From: CAZEGI01 sp964512105
GTDB lineage: Archaea > Altiarchaeota > Altiarchaeia > IMC4 > CAZEGI01
Reading direction: 5' to 3'
DNA: 15,604 bases
Assembly: GCA_964512105.1 (NCBI GenBank)
Contig: CAZEGI010000026.1
Span: 1-15,604, forward strand
Part shown: positions 1-7,334 of the stretch, in pieces
Position numbering within the stretch: the stretch's first letter is position 1
Layout: each line of letters begins with the position of its first letter
Position numbers and translations under genes: made by a program
The notes under the pieces: model-generated
What the model was told of the DNA's origin: nothing
Database searches by the model: none
Seen by the model: the letters and a program-made list of their open reading frames with translations, nothing else

Positions 1-78
1 TACACGACATCAGCAGGCATGCCAACTGGGTATGTAACCGGAAAAACAGGTTATTCGTACACAGTGAGCAAAAAATAA
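1..78 (+). CDS. C-terminal tail of an unidentified protein (5' truncated)
   Basis: An open frame enters at base 1 and ends at TAA 76-78, giving 25 residues rich in Gly, Thr, Ser and Tyr and ending in YTVSKK. No domain can be recognised from so little. The Thr/Tyr/Gly composition resembles the linker of the next gene (its residues 122-150, which include GYVYTTGS), so it may be the end of a related surface protein. That is inference from composition. The last codons (from base 61) share a 13-nt identical stretch with the start of the next gene. Confidence 0.5.
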   Translation, partial: YTTSAGMPTGYVTGKTGYSYTVSKK

Positions 79-80
79 AG

Positions 81-120
81 GTATATCTCTATAAAAGATA
101 TATCCATAACAGTGAGCAAA
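81..120 (+). promoter_or_regulatory. TATA-box promoter of the VirB2-like gene
   Basis: A TATA-like element, CTATAAAAG, lies near 89-97. Its centre is about 28 nt upstream of the ATG at 121, the usual spacing for a leaderless archaeal transcript, which favours that ATG over the in-frame GTG at 112. The element sits between ATATCT and AGATAT, a 6-bp inverted repeat that could be an operator or a chance hairpin. Confidence 0.5.
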
Positions 121-1227
121 ATGAGGAATAAACTCTATGCGATACTGGTATGCGTTTTTTTAAGCACTGTAGCTTTTGCCCAAGAATCAGCAGGCGACAT
201 CTTCGGAGAGAAGCTGAGCAGGATTCTGTGCACGGTCATAACAATCCTATTCCTGGTTGCCTCCGGGGTTGCGGTAATCATAATGGTCCTGAACGGACTG
301 AAGTGGACCGCAGCCGGTGACGACGCGGGCGCAAGGAAGCAGGCAAGGGATGGTTTAGTCCATGCCATAATCGGACTGACCATAGTGATGCTTGCGATTT
401 ACGTTGTGTCCGTAGTTGTCGAAGACAGCGATGTACCGATGCTTTCGTGCGGATTCCCTGTATGGGGCAGTTCCGGTGAAAGCGGATACGTGTACACGAC
501 AGGCAGCACTTGGATAAGCGGTGGCGGGGTTACCGGTTATGCGGTATACAGGCCAAGGTATGTAACCACAACCGTGGAGGTTACGCCATTCGTGATTGAG
601 CAACCTGTTACGACCATAAGTTCCCTGTATTCCTACACGCTTGCACTCAAAAGTGGCTGGAATCTCATATCAACGCCATTGGTACTTGAAAATTCCAGAA
701 TCAGTGATGTGTTATCTGGAGTCAATTACAACGCGATATACACCTGGAACGTTACGAAGTACAGGGAAACTGGCGAGGGATGGAGCGTATACACGAACGG
801 CGTGAAGGAAAGCGCGCAGGATATCCATACCATCGAGCCAGACAGGGGTTACTGGATAGATGTGAACGAGCCGGTTACACTAGAGCTGACAGGAACAAAA
901 CCGGAGACGCCGAGAATAACGCCCGTGTACGAAGGCTGGAACCTTGTTGGTCCTTCCGTGCTTAAGTCAGTGGAGATAAAAAAGACCACAAGCGGCCTCG
1001 ACTACAGCGGCGTTTACGGATATAACGCGACAGCGGTCCTGAAGAACGCGGACGACAGCGGCTGGAGAAACTTTGCAAAGGCAGACAACTTCGCAGGTAT
1101 GAAACCGCCTATGCCGCCGGGAATGCAGGAGTCGCAAAACCTGAACAGCGGACACATCACGCAGTTCGAACCCGGAAACGGCTACTGGCTGTACAACAAT
1201 CAGGACGAGAACTGGATTATCGAATAA
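121..1227 (+). CDS. Secreted VirB2/TrbC-like two-helix protein with two C-terminal GWNLI surface domains
   Basis: Translation from ATG 121 gives 368 aa; GTG 112 would add three residues. Residues 1-20 look like a signal peptide ending AFA before Gln21. Residues about 38-60 and 80-101 are hydrophobic helices joined by a short polar loop (GLKWTAAGDDAGARKQARDG). This is the pattern of small VirB2/TrbC pilin-like proteins common in archaea and candidate-phylum bacteria, which are normally about 100 aa. A Thr/Tyr/Gly linker (about 103-170) leads to two copies of a domain that opens with GWNL (179 and 272) and closes with RGYWIDV (242) or NGYWLYN (354), with a Trp/Tyr-rich centre. The fused domains suggest a membrane-anchored or pilus-like surface protein that displays or binds something outside. 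The family call for the helices is fairly sure; the function is not. No secretion ATPase is nearby. Confidence 0.75.
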   Translation: MRNKLYAILVCVFLSTVAFAQESAGDIFGEKLSRILCTVITILFLVASGVAVIIMVLNGLKWTAAGDDAGARKQARDGLVHAIIGLTIVMLAIYVVSVVVEDSDVPMLSCGFPVWGSSGESGYVYTTGSTWISGGGVTGYAVYRPRYVTTTVEVTPFVIEQPVTTISSLYSYTLALKSGWNLISTPLVLENSRISDVLSGVNYNAIYTWNVTKYRETGEGWSVYTNGVKESAQDIHTIEPDRGYWIDVNEPVTLELTGTKPETPRITPVYEGWNLVGPSVLKSVEIKKTTSGLDYSGVYGYNATAVLKNADDSGWRNFAKADNFAGMKPPMPPGMQESQNLNSGHITQFEPGNGYWLYNNQDENWIIE

Positions 1228-1255
1228 TCCGATACTCGGTTGTTAACAGAACTGT

Positions 1256-1284
1256 CCCCTTTTTTATTTTATTCTTTTATTCCC
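1256..1284 (+). terminator. T-rich terminator after the VirB2-like gene
   Basis: About 30 nt after the stop codon, CCCC is followed by an almost uninterrupted T-rich tract (1259-1283). Archaeal termination usually depends on such oligo-T tracts. The next gene is convergent, and this 60-bp gap holds nothing else visible. Confidence 0.5.
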
Positions 1285-1287
1285 TTA

Positions 1288-2574
1288 TCACAGCGACATG
1301 CTCTGCCTTATAATCTCCTTTATCTCGGCAGGCGGACTGCCAAGCCTTATGAACGATGTGTTGCCTCTTACGCCCTTTCCGGATACTGTCAGAGTTATGA
1401 GGCCAAGCATCTCCAGGTCGTTCAGATATTCCCTGAACCACCGCATGGTTCTCGGTTTTTTGTTCAGTTTTTTGCAGAGCGACTCGTAAATCTCGTATAT
1501 CTCGCCCGAAGAAAGCACGTCATTCGGTGTGTCTGCAAGTTTCTTGTATTTTCCGCCCTTCTCAACGCCCTCTGCAACCGCATACAGAACAATCTGCTGG
1601 TTTTCAGGCAGCGTGCTTATGAGTTCGTACATGATGTCCTCTTCAACCTTGAGCCTGGCCTTTTCGACATCCTCTCTTGTAACCCTGCTTCTGCCCGCGT
1701 TCTGTGCTATCTCGCCGGACTTTTGCAGCAGCTGCAGCGCATAGCGGGCGTCGCCGTTCGTTTTTGCAGCGAACGCGGCAATCAGCGAAACCTCGGGGTT
1801 TGCGATGGTTCCGGGCTGGAATCCGAGTTTTGCGCGGTGCATGAGAATGGTCCTGAGTTGGTTCGCGTTGTAAGCCTTGAAAACGAGCTCCTCCTCACAT
1901 AGAGTGCTTTTGCTTCTGGAGTCAAGATTTTCCTTGAACGTCGCACGGTTGGAAATGCCGATGATGCTTATGTGTCCTTTCCCAAGTTCGTCGTTCATTC
2001 TCGTGAGTATGTACATCAAATCATTAACGTCCTTTATCGTGTCGATTTCGTCCAGCACCACAAGCATCTCAAGCCCATTGCCTTCGATGACCGCCTTGAG
2101 TTTTTCGCATAGTTTTGTCGGCGACGCCCCGAGCAGTTTTTTTTCCGATGTTCCTTCAAGCGGCCTGTTTCTCAGTTCCGGGTCTTTAAGTGCCTCATCG
2201 TTAAGAATTCTCAGCAAAACCTGATACTTCGAATTGTAACTCAGGCGGCAGTTCATGTACACAGCCATGACCTTCATCTTGTTGGGGTTTTTTTCCGGGT
2301 CGTTTGTGATTTCCCCAAGTTTCCTGATGACGTACTTCACGACGGACGTTTTTCCTGTGCCTGTTTTACCGTAGATGAATATGTTGTCCGGCTTTTCTCC
2401 GCGCAGAACCGGGGCGATTATCTTTGTGATCTCTACGGCTTCGGACTCGCGGTGCGGCAGTTCGTCCGGAACATAGTGCGGAGACAACACTCGCAAATCC
2501 TTAAAAATCTTTCTGTCCTTCAGTTCGGCACCAAAAACCTCGTCAATATCCGTCAATCCAGCCACCGTTATCAC
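1288..2574 (-). CDS. cdc6: Orc1/Cdc6 replication initiator ATPase
   Basis: This 428-aa protein has the full Orc1/Cdc6 layout. An N-terminal segment (IFKDLRVLSPHYVPDELPHR, about 23-42) precedes an AAA+ core with Walker A GKTGTGKT (69-76), Walker B LVVLDEID (171-178), sensor 1 GISNR (206-210) and sensor 2 GDAR (274-277). A C-terminal winged helix (about 315-415) ends in the wing RGNTSFIRLG. It binds origin DNA and loads the MCM helicase. Length and motifs are normal, so it should be active. The start codon is GTG at 2574; a second in-frame GTG three codons later (2565) is possible. It diverges from sepF. Initiator genes often lie beside their origin, but I could not see convincing origin recognition boxes in the short gap. 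Confidence 0.95.
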   Translation of the reverse strand: MITVAGLTDIDEVFGAELKDRKIFKDLRVLSPHYVPDELPHRESEAVEITKIIAPVLRGEKPDNIFIYGKTGTGKTSVVKYVIRKLGEITNDPEKNPNKMKVMAVYMNCRLSYNSKYQVLLRILNDEALKDPELRNRPLEGTSEKKLLGASPTKLCEKLKAVIEGNGLEMLVVLDEIDTIKDVNDLMYILTRMNDELGKGHISIIGISNRATFKENLDSRSKSTLCEEELVFKAYNANQLRTILMHRAKLGFQPGTIANPEVSLIAAFAAKTNGDARYALQLLQKSGEIAQNAGRSRVTREDVEKARLKVEEDIMYELISTLPENQQIVLYAVAEGVEKGGKYKKLADTPNDVLSSGEIYEIYESLCKKLNKKPRTMRWFREYLNDLEMLGLITLTVSGKGVRGNTSFIRLGSPPAEIKEIIRQSMSL

Positions 2575-2672
2575 AGAAGGGTATGGACTTTAAGTAAGGG
2601 AATTTAAGCTTATAAGTATTTATATGCTAAATGTATTAGTAAGTAATCTATATCCAAAGATGGGGTGCAAAA
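2575..2672. promoter_or_regulatory. Bidirectional promoter region between cdc6 and sepF
   Basis: This AT-rich 98-bp gap contains several TATA-like elements (TTTAAG near 2590, TTTAAGCTTATAAG at 2603-2616, TATTTATATGC at 2617-2627). TTTATATG is placed to give a sepF transcript with a leader of about 25 nt. A GGGGTG Shine-Dalgarno-like motif (2662-2667) lies 5 nt before the sepF ATG. On the other strand AAGCTTAAATTC is about 30 nt from the cdc6 GTG. Shared control of replication and division genes is possible. Confidence 0.5.
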
Positions 2673-3047
2673 ATGGTCAAACGATTTTTAACGTCTCTGC
2701 TGGGCGCTTCAAGGCCAGGTGACGAGGATGTGAACGTAGAGGACTACATGAAGGACATGACGATACGTGAGGGGAAGATTATAGAGGACGAGAACGTCAC
2801 CTATGTGAAACCAATGGAGCTGGACGCGGAAGGAACGGGTATCGGCAACGTGTTAAGCGAGCTGGAAAGGCGTAACGTGGTCATTCTGAACGTAAAGGCT
2901 CTGTTGCACAACAAGACAATACTTCGGGCAATCGTGAAGGAACTCAGGGACGCAAGTCTAGACATGGACGGCGACCTCGCAAGAATCTCCGAAGAAAAAA
3001 TACTCCTCGTGCCCAACGGCATGCGCATCGTGAGCAGGGAGACGTAA
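2673..3047 (+). CDS. sepF: Archaeal SepF-like cell-division protein
   Basis: The 124-aa product matches archaeal SepF (DUF552). Residues 1-14 (MVKRFLTSLLGASR) can form a short amphipathic membrane-binding helix. An acidic linker leads to the SepF core (about 43-121), with YVKPMEL, the strand NVVILNV (68-74), GDLARISEEKILLVP (100-114) and a final NGMRIV. SepF anchors FtsZ to the membrane at the division site in FtsZ-based archaea. FtsZ itself is not in the window. The ATG is supported by a GGGGTG motif 5 nt upstream. The gene converges on the KaiC-like gene with a 71-bp gap. Confidence 0.88.
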   Translation: MVKRFLTSLLGASRPGDEDVNVEDYMKDMTIREGKIIEDENVTYVKPMELDAEGTGIGNVLSELERRNVVILNVKALLHNKTILRAIVKELRDASLDMDGDLARISEEKILLVPNGMRIVSRET

Positions 3048-3118
3048 ATCCGGAGCGCGCAATTCTTGTAATTCCTTATCCGGTTAGTGGTATCTATCCC
3101 TTTAGCGTTTTAAAGAAA

Positions 3119-3829
3119 TCACTTGAAAACAGAATCATCCGGAAAAACCACGATACCATTGTTCGTTATCTTCATCGGCCGCAGGTGTTTGTCAAAATCG
3201 GTTCCGCGCATTTTCTCGATGCGGATGCCGTTTATGACCTCACCCCTATTGTCTATCATCTCGAGCTTTATCACGCCGCTTGCGAGGAACTCCTCCATGA
3301 GTATGTTGTCGTCGCCGGTTTCTGCCGTGAGTATGGTTGTGCATTCGACACTCGTGAGGAAATTCACCAGGGCAAGAAGGTCGCGCCTTGCGTCGCACTC
3401 GTTCTGGTAGAGCATCTTCATGCTCGTTACGGAATCTATGACAATGCGTTTTGGCTTATAGGCCGCAATCTTGTCCCTGAGCGCAACCAGCAGGTTTGTA
3501 AGGTTCAATTCCGGTTTTGACACGATACTTTCCGCACGCAGGGCCCAGCGTTTCGTCCCGATTTCCTGCGTCGTGTCCATTATCTTTATGTTTCTCAGGT
3601 CCCAGCCGAGCGTTTCCATGTTCGACTTCAGCTCGTCGGCCTGCTCCTCAAGCGCGATGTAAAGGCCCTTCTCCATGGTCTTTGTGCCCTCAACCAGAAA
3701 CTGCATCGCGAGAATCGTTTTTCCGGCACCGGGCCCGCCGGTCACGAGATATGGCCGGCCTTCAATAAGGCCGCCGTTCAGCATTTTGTCCAATCCGTCA
3801 ACGCCGGTTTTGATTTTTTTCGGAGCCAT
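3119..3829 (-). CDS. KaiC-like RecA-superfamily ATPase
   Basis: A single-domain KaiC-family ATPase of 236 aa. The start KIKTGVDGLDKMLNGGL (5-21) is typical. Walker A is GGPGAGKT (31-38), the paired catalytic carboxylates are EE at 61-62, and Walker B is RIVIDS (128-133). The C-terminal part has RIEKMRGTDFD and a final HLRPMKITNNGI segment. Such one-domain archaeal proteins are usually annotated as RAD55-family or circadian-clock-like ATPases. Roles in signalling or regulation are proposed for some, and no partner is identifiable here. The gene follows thpR with a 30-bp gap. It has its own TATA-like TTTTATAT about 26 nt before the ATG, so it may be transcribed alone and leaderless. Specific function unknown. 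Confidence 0.85.
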   Translation of the reverse strand: MAPKKIKTGVDGLDKMLNGGLIEGRPYLVTGGPGAGKTILAMQFLVEGTKTMEKGLYIALEEQADELKSNMETLGWDLRNIKIMDTTQEIGTKRWALRAESIVSKPELNLTNLLVALRDKIAAYKPKRIVIDSVTSMKMLYQNECDARRDLLALVNFLTSVECTTILTAETGDDNILMEEFLASGVIKLEMIDNRGEVINGIRIEKMRGTDFDKHLRPMKITNNGIVVFPDDSVFK

Positions 3830-3859
3830 ATGTTATAAATTAGCCGGGCGATATAAAAG

Positions 3860-4405
3860 CTACTCTAAGCGGAATTCCTCCACAACAGAATACACCGGCC
3901 CTTTCGGCGTGAGTTCGCTCTTCATGAGTTCGATTTTTTCAGCGATAAAATTGCAAAATTCCTCATTTTTATACTTTTCGAATATGTCCTGCAACTTCCC
4001 CCTGTCCTTCACGAATTTTACCCTCGCAATCGTGAAATGAGGATGAAATCTTTCGTCGCGTCCAAATCCCAATTTTGATAACTCTTCTTCGATTTTTTTG
4101 TTAAGATTAATAATCACATCACCATCCTCCACCCCGACCCAAATCACTCTCGCATGACCCGCATTCGGAAATGCGCCGACGCCTTTCAGAATAACCTTAA
4201 ATTTTTTTTCTTCGTTCAGAAAATTAAGATTTTCGGTAATTGCCGGAATTTTTTTATCATTGACTTCTCCAAGAAATTTAAGAGTAAGATGGATATTCTC
4301 GCGCTCCACGAGTTTCATACTCCCCGCCGGTTTCACCTCCCTCTGCACGTTTATTATTCTTTCCTTGAGTTCGTTAGGGCAGGCGATCGCCAAAAACAGT
4401 CTCAT
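3860..4405 (-). CDS. thpR: RNA 2',3'-cyclic phosphodiesterase (2'-5' RNA ligase family)
   Basis: At 181 aa this has the usual size of the family, and both signature HxTx tetrapeptides are present: HLTL (39-42) and HFTI (123-126). The protein opens with MRLFLAIACP, typical of ThpR. The enzymes hydrolyse 2',3'-cyclic phosphate ends of RNA to 2'-phosphates, and in vitro some join tRNA half-molecules through a 2'-5' bond; the cellular role in archaea is not settled. The gene diverges from nac across a 46-bp promoter gap and is followed by the KaiC-like gene on the same strand. Confidence 0.93.
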   Translation of the reverse strand: MRLFLAIACPNELKERIINVQREVKPAGSMKLVERENIHLTLKFLGEVNDKKIPAITENLNFLNEEKKFKVILKGVGAFPNAGHARVIWVGVEDGDVIINLNKKIEEELSKLGFGRDERFHPHFTIARVKFVKDRGKLQDIFEKYKNEEFCNFIAEKIELMKSELTPKGPVYSVVEEFRLE

Positions 4406-4451
4406 CTTATGTTATTTTTATATATTCAAGGTATAAAGAATAGTTACTAAA
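4406..4451. promoter_or_regulatory. Divergent promoters of thpR and nac
   Basis: The gap holds two TATA-like elements. TTTTTATATATTC (4415-4427) is centred about 29 nt before the nac ATG. GGTATAAAG (4430-4438), read on the minus strand as CTTTATACC, is about 28 nt before the thpR ATG. Both spacings fit leaderless transcripts, and no Shine-Dalgarno motif is visible on either side. The two promoters overlap, so transcription may be mutually exclusive. Confidence 0.55.
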
Positions 4452-4793
4452 ATGCTACCGACAGGAGTCAACCCGAAACAGATGAAGAAGATGATGAAGC
4501 GCATGGGCATAAAGCTTGATGAAATCAATGCGGAAGAGGTCATAATACGTTGCGTGGACAGGGACATCGTCATAAAAAACCCCCAGGTCGTAAAGACCAA
4601 CGTTTCCGGTCAGGAGATGTTCCAGGTCGTTGGCGATGTTTCCGAAGAAGCCGGTGAAGTGGCGCTCGATATAAGTGAGGACGACGTAAAAATGGTTGCA
4701 GAGCAGGCTGGTGTCTCGGAAGAAAAGGCCCGCGAAGTGCTGGAGGAAACGAACGGCGACCTCGCGGAAGCCATAATGAGGTTGAAGGGTTAA
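4452..4793 (+). CDS. nac: Nascent polypeptide-associated complex protein (archaeal alphaNAC)
   Basis: This 113-aa protein has the archaeal NAC plan. A basic, Met-rich N-terminus (NPKQMKKMMKRMGIKLDEI, 7-25) is followed by the NAC beta domain (about 26-72; VIIRCVDRDIVIKNPQV then MFQVVGD). A C-terminal UBA domain occupies about 74-113 (VKMVAEQAGVSEEKAREVLE, then NGDLAEAIMRL). Archaeal NAC forms a homodimer that binds ribosomes near the exit tunnel and contacts nascent chains. The basic stretch is the likely ribosome or RNA contact. glmS starts 15 nt after the stop codon, so the two are probably co-transcribed. Confidence 0.95.
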   Translation: MLPTGVNPKQMKKMMKRMGIKLDEINAEEVIIRCVDRDIVIKNPQVVKTNVSGQEMFQVVGDVSEEAGEVALDISEDDVKMVAEQAGVSEEKAREVLEETNGDLAEAIMRLKG

Positions 4794-4808
4794 ATTTTTA
4801 CTTTCAAA

Positions 4809-6578
4809 ATGTGCGGCATTGCTGGTTACATAGGCAACAGAAACGCTCCGGAAATTCTGTTCGACATGCTCAAGCGTCTGGAGTATCGGGGCTACGATTC
4901 TGCGGGTTTAGCTTACATTACCGGAGACAGGATTTTCATACCGAAGGACAAGGGAAAGGTCGACGAGGTGAGGGCAAAGATAAACCTGAAAAAAATCTCC
5001 TCGAAAATCGGCGTTGCCCACACGCGGTGGGCGACGCACGGAAAACCGTCGCAACTGAACGCGCATCCGCACCTTGGCTGCGACGAGAGGTTTGCGGTAG
5101 CACACAACGGCATAATCGAAAACTACCTTGAACTGAAGCGTGAACTTGAGGAGCGCGGTCACAGGTTCAAATCCGAAACTGACACGGAAGTCATCGTTCA
5201 CCTGATAGAGGAGCACTACAAGGGGGATTTTTTCAGGGCATTTGAAGGCGCGATACGGGAGCTGAAGGGCAGCTATGCGATAACCGCAATCTCATCCCTT
5301 GAGAAGGACAAGATACTGGTTGCGAGAAAGGAAAGTCCGCTCCTCGTTGGTATCGGAAAAAAAGAAAACTTCGTCGCATCGGATGCGCCGGCATTTCTCC
5401 CGTACACGAAAAACGTGATAATATTCGAGGACTTCGAGTACGGCGTTGTTCAGAAGGACAAGGTTGTCGTAAAAAACCTCGAAACCGGAAAAACCGTAAA
5501 AAAGAAAACCGAAAAAATCAGGTGGAGCATGGAGGAAGCGGAAAAATCCGGTTACCACCACTTCATGCTCAAGGAAATATTCGAGGAGCCGAATGCGGCA
5601 AGAAACGCGTTAAGCGGCATGCGGGACATTAAAAAAATCGCGAAGAAACTTTCAAAGAAAAAAAGAATCTACTTCGTCGCATGCGGAACCGCGTATCACG
5701 TCGGACTGGTCGGAAAATACCTCCTGGAAAAGTTCGGGATTCATGCGGAGGCGGTCGTTGCGTCCGAGTTTCGCTATTCGACCGCAAACGCACTCGACAG
5801 GGATTGTGCGGTAATCGCCGTTTCCCAGTCCGGAGAGACTGCCGATACGATTGCCGCAGTAAAGGCAGCCAAGAAGAAAGGCGCATATGTTGGAAGTGTT
5901 GTGAACGTTGTCGGTTCTACAATAACCAGGATTTCCGACGATACCGCATATATCTACGCGGGCCCGGAAATTGCGGTTGCGTCCACCAAGGCATATACCG
6001 GACAGGTGATGTCTATAACGTTATTGGCATTGATGCTGGCAAGAGAGAGGAGAAAAATAAACGACACGGTGTTTAAAAAACTTCTGACCGAAATTAAAAC
6101 CCTTCCGGAGAAAATATCAAGAATCCTGAAGGAGAACAACATACGCGGACTATCGGAAAAGTACGCCAACACGCACACGTTTTTCTTCCTCGGCAGGAGG
6201 CTGAACTTCCCGACAGCGCTGGAGGGTGCCCTGAAACTGAAGGAGATAAGTTACGTCCATGCGGAAGGATACCCAGCAGGCGAACTGAAACACGGGCCGC
6301 TTGCGCTTCTCGAGCCCGGAGTATGCGTGCTCGTTGTAGTGCCTAACGACGAACTCAGGGAAAAAGTAGAGAGCAACATACAGGAAGTAAAAGCTCGGGG
6401 GGCGCACGTGATAACGGTCGGCGAAACCGGCGATTTCAGAATACCAAAGACGGACACGCTTCTGACACCGGTCCTGGACATAGTCCCGTTGCATCTTTTT
6501 GCGTACTACATCTCTGTGTTACGGGGGATAGACCCGGACAAGCCGAGAAACCTCGCCAAGTCGGTTACTGTTGAATAG
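4809..6578 (+). CDS. glmS: Glutamine--fructose-6-phosphate aminotransferase (isomerizing)
   Basis: GlmS converts fructose-6-phosphate and glutamine to glucosamine-6-phosphate, the entry step to UDP-GlcNAc and so to glycan synthesis. The 589 aa match the family length. The glutaminase domain begins MCGIAGYIG, with Cys2 as nucleophile after Met removal, and has HTRWATHG (71-78) and HNGIIENY (99-106). Two SIS domains follow: ACGTAYHVG (291-299), SQSGETADT (339-347), STKAYTGQ (392-399) and EGYPAGELKHGPLAL (486-500). The C-terminus KPRNLAKSVTVE is the conserved end that closes the active site. The gene looks intact. Its last 39 bases are repeated 793 bp downstream, after an AT-rich insert. Confidence 0.97.
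   Translation: MCGIAGYIGNRNAPEILFDMLKRLEYRGYDSAGLAYITGDRIFIPKDKGKVDEVRAKINLKKISSKIGVAHTRWATHGKPSQLNAHPHLGCDERFAVAHNGIIENYLELKRELEERGHRFKSETDTEVIVHLIEEHYKGDFFRAFEGAIRELKGSYAITAISSLEKDKILVARKESPLLVGIGKKENFVASDAPAFLPYTKNVIIFEDFEYGVVQKDKVVVKNLETGKTVKKKTEKIRWSMEEAEKSGYHHFMLKEIFEEPNAARNALSGMRDIKKIAKKLSKKKRIYFVACGTAYHVGLVGKYLLEKFGIHAEAVVASEFRYSTANALDRDCAVIAVSQSGETADTIAAVKAAKKKGAYVGSVVNVVGSTITRISDDTAYIYAGPEIAVASTKAYTGQVMSITLLALMLARERRKINDTVFKKLLTEIKTLPEKISRILKENNIRGLSEKYANTHTFFFLGRRLNFPTALEGALKLKEISYVHAEGYPAGELKHGPLALLEPGVCVLVVVPNDELREKVESNIQEVKARGAHVITVGETGDFRIPKTDTLLTPVLDIVPLHLFAYYISVLRGIDPDKPRNLAKSVTVE
6540..6578 (+). repeat. glmS 3'-end direct repeat, proximal copy
   Basis: This is the functional 3' end of glmS (codons KPRNLAKSVTVE and stop TAG). 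The segment 6546-6568 is identical over 23 nt to 7339-7361. Beyond it, the last 10 bases differ at three positions, two of them synonymous and one a TAG/TAA stop change. AAGC at 6540-6543 also matches. Together with 7333-7371 it forms an att-like pair around the inserted gene pair. Confidence 0.85.
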
Positions 6579-6579
6579 A

Positions 6580-7179
6580 ATGGAGCTAAAAATTTCAAAG
6601 AACAAGATAGAACTTGATAAGAAACTCAACGAACTTGATTGTTTTGTGCTGGAGTTTACATCACTACTCAACAAATCAAATATAGAATATGCCATTGTAT
6701 CCGGCTATGTTTCAATACTCTTTGGGAGAAACAGGGCATCTGAAGATGTTGATCTTATTGTTAAAAAATACAACTTCAAAAAGTTTGATGCTCTCTGGGA
6801 TAAAATCAACGATAAGTTCGAATGTGTTAACTCTCAAGATTCAAGAGATGCCTATGACGAATACTTGTTAAATGGCAATGCCATACGGTTCTCCAGAAAA
6901 GGTATGTTCATTCCTAATTTCGAATTTAAATTCCCAAAAAACGAACTCGATAGATGGACGACAGAATATAAAACTAAGGTGTTGCTAAATAAAAATAAAC
7001 TCTACATTTCGCCACTTGAATTACAGATACCATTCAAGATTTTTCTGGGGGGTGAAAAGGATATCGAAGATGCAAGGTATTTATATAATCTATTTAAGGG
7101 AAAAATGGATAATGAGTTATTCGAGGGTTTCATACACAGACTTGGGGTAAACAAAGCTTTTGATAAATTTTTGAAATGA
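6580..7179 (+). CDS. Nucleotidyltransferase-fold protein, possible toxin of a TA-like pair
   Basis: From ATG 6580 the product is 199 aa; an upstream TTG (6571) would overlap glmS and is less likely. The nucleotidyltransferase-fold signature is YAIVSGYVSILFG (38-50) followed by EDVDLIV (55-61), with Asp56 and Asp58 as probable metal ligands; the usual GG or GS turn is SG here. The C-terminal PLELQIPFKIFLGGEKDIED (146-165) followed by ARYLYNLF resembles the helical part of AbiEii/DUF1814-like proteins. Members of this superfamily include toxins that modify tRNA or proteins, but others have unrelated roles, so toxin is inference. The ATGA overlap with the next gene implies translational coupling. 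Base composition is much more AT-rich than that of its neighbours. Confidence 0.7.
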   Translation: MELKISKNKIELDKKLNELDCFVLEFTSLLNKSNIEYAIVSGYVSILFGRNRASEDVDLIVKKYNFKKFDALWDKINDKFECVNSQDSRDAYDEYLLNGNAIRFSRKGMFIPNFEFKFPKNELDRWTTEYKTKVLLNKNKLYISPLELQIPFKIFLGGEKDIEDARYLYNLFKGKMDNELFEGFIHRLGVNKAFDKFLK

Positions 7180-7334
7180 AATTCCCAAAAATCGACTTGA
7201 AGGAACTCGAAAAATTTAAAAAAGAAAATTTCAGGGAGCGGCTGGAATTCATAGACAAGTACGCAGAATGGTTGAAAAAAACCGACAACAAAAAATGGAG
7301 TAGGGGGCAAAAGACAATAGTTGACACACATTAA
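7176..7334 (+). CDS. Small 52-aa partner protein, possible antitoxin or accessory subunit
   Basis: A short gene whose ATG overlaps the TGA of the nucleotidyltransferase gene (ATGA, 7176-7179) and which ends at TAA 7332-7334. The 52 residues are highly charged. They begin MKFPKIDLKELEKFKKENF, followed by RERLEFIDKYAEWLKKT and a tail with KKWSRGQKTIVDTH. To my memory this last pattern (RxxFIxxYAxWxKxxxxxxWSRxQ) recurs in small archaeal proteins encoded beside nucleotidyltransferases; that needs a search. The overlap, size and pairing suggest an antitoxin or regulator. Codon use is AT-rich like its partner. It could be C-terminally truncated by the adjacent glmS repeat, which starts at its stop codon. 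Confidence 0.6.
   Translation: MKFPKIDLKELEKFKKENFRERLEFIDKYAEWLKKTDNKKWSRGQKTIVDTH

Noticed and set aside
1240..1902. A 220-codon open frame on the plus strand opposite cdc6
   Set aside because: It lies fully antisense to a gene with complete Orc1/Cdc6 motifs and has no recognisable domain; it is a shadow frame.
2575..2672. Possible replication origin beside cdc6
   Set aside because: I found AT-rich sequence and TATA-like elements but no pair of origin recognition boxes, and the gap is short; promoters explain it.
6571..6579. TTG start for the nucleotidyltransferase, overlapping glmS
   Set aside because: The ATG at 6580 is three codons later, directly after the glmS stop, and loses nothing conserved; the overlap would also lie inside the repeat.
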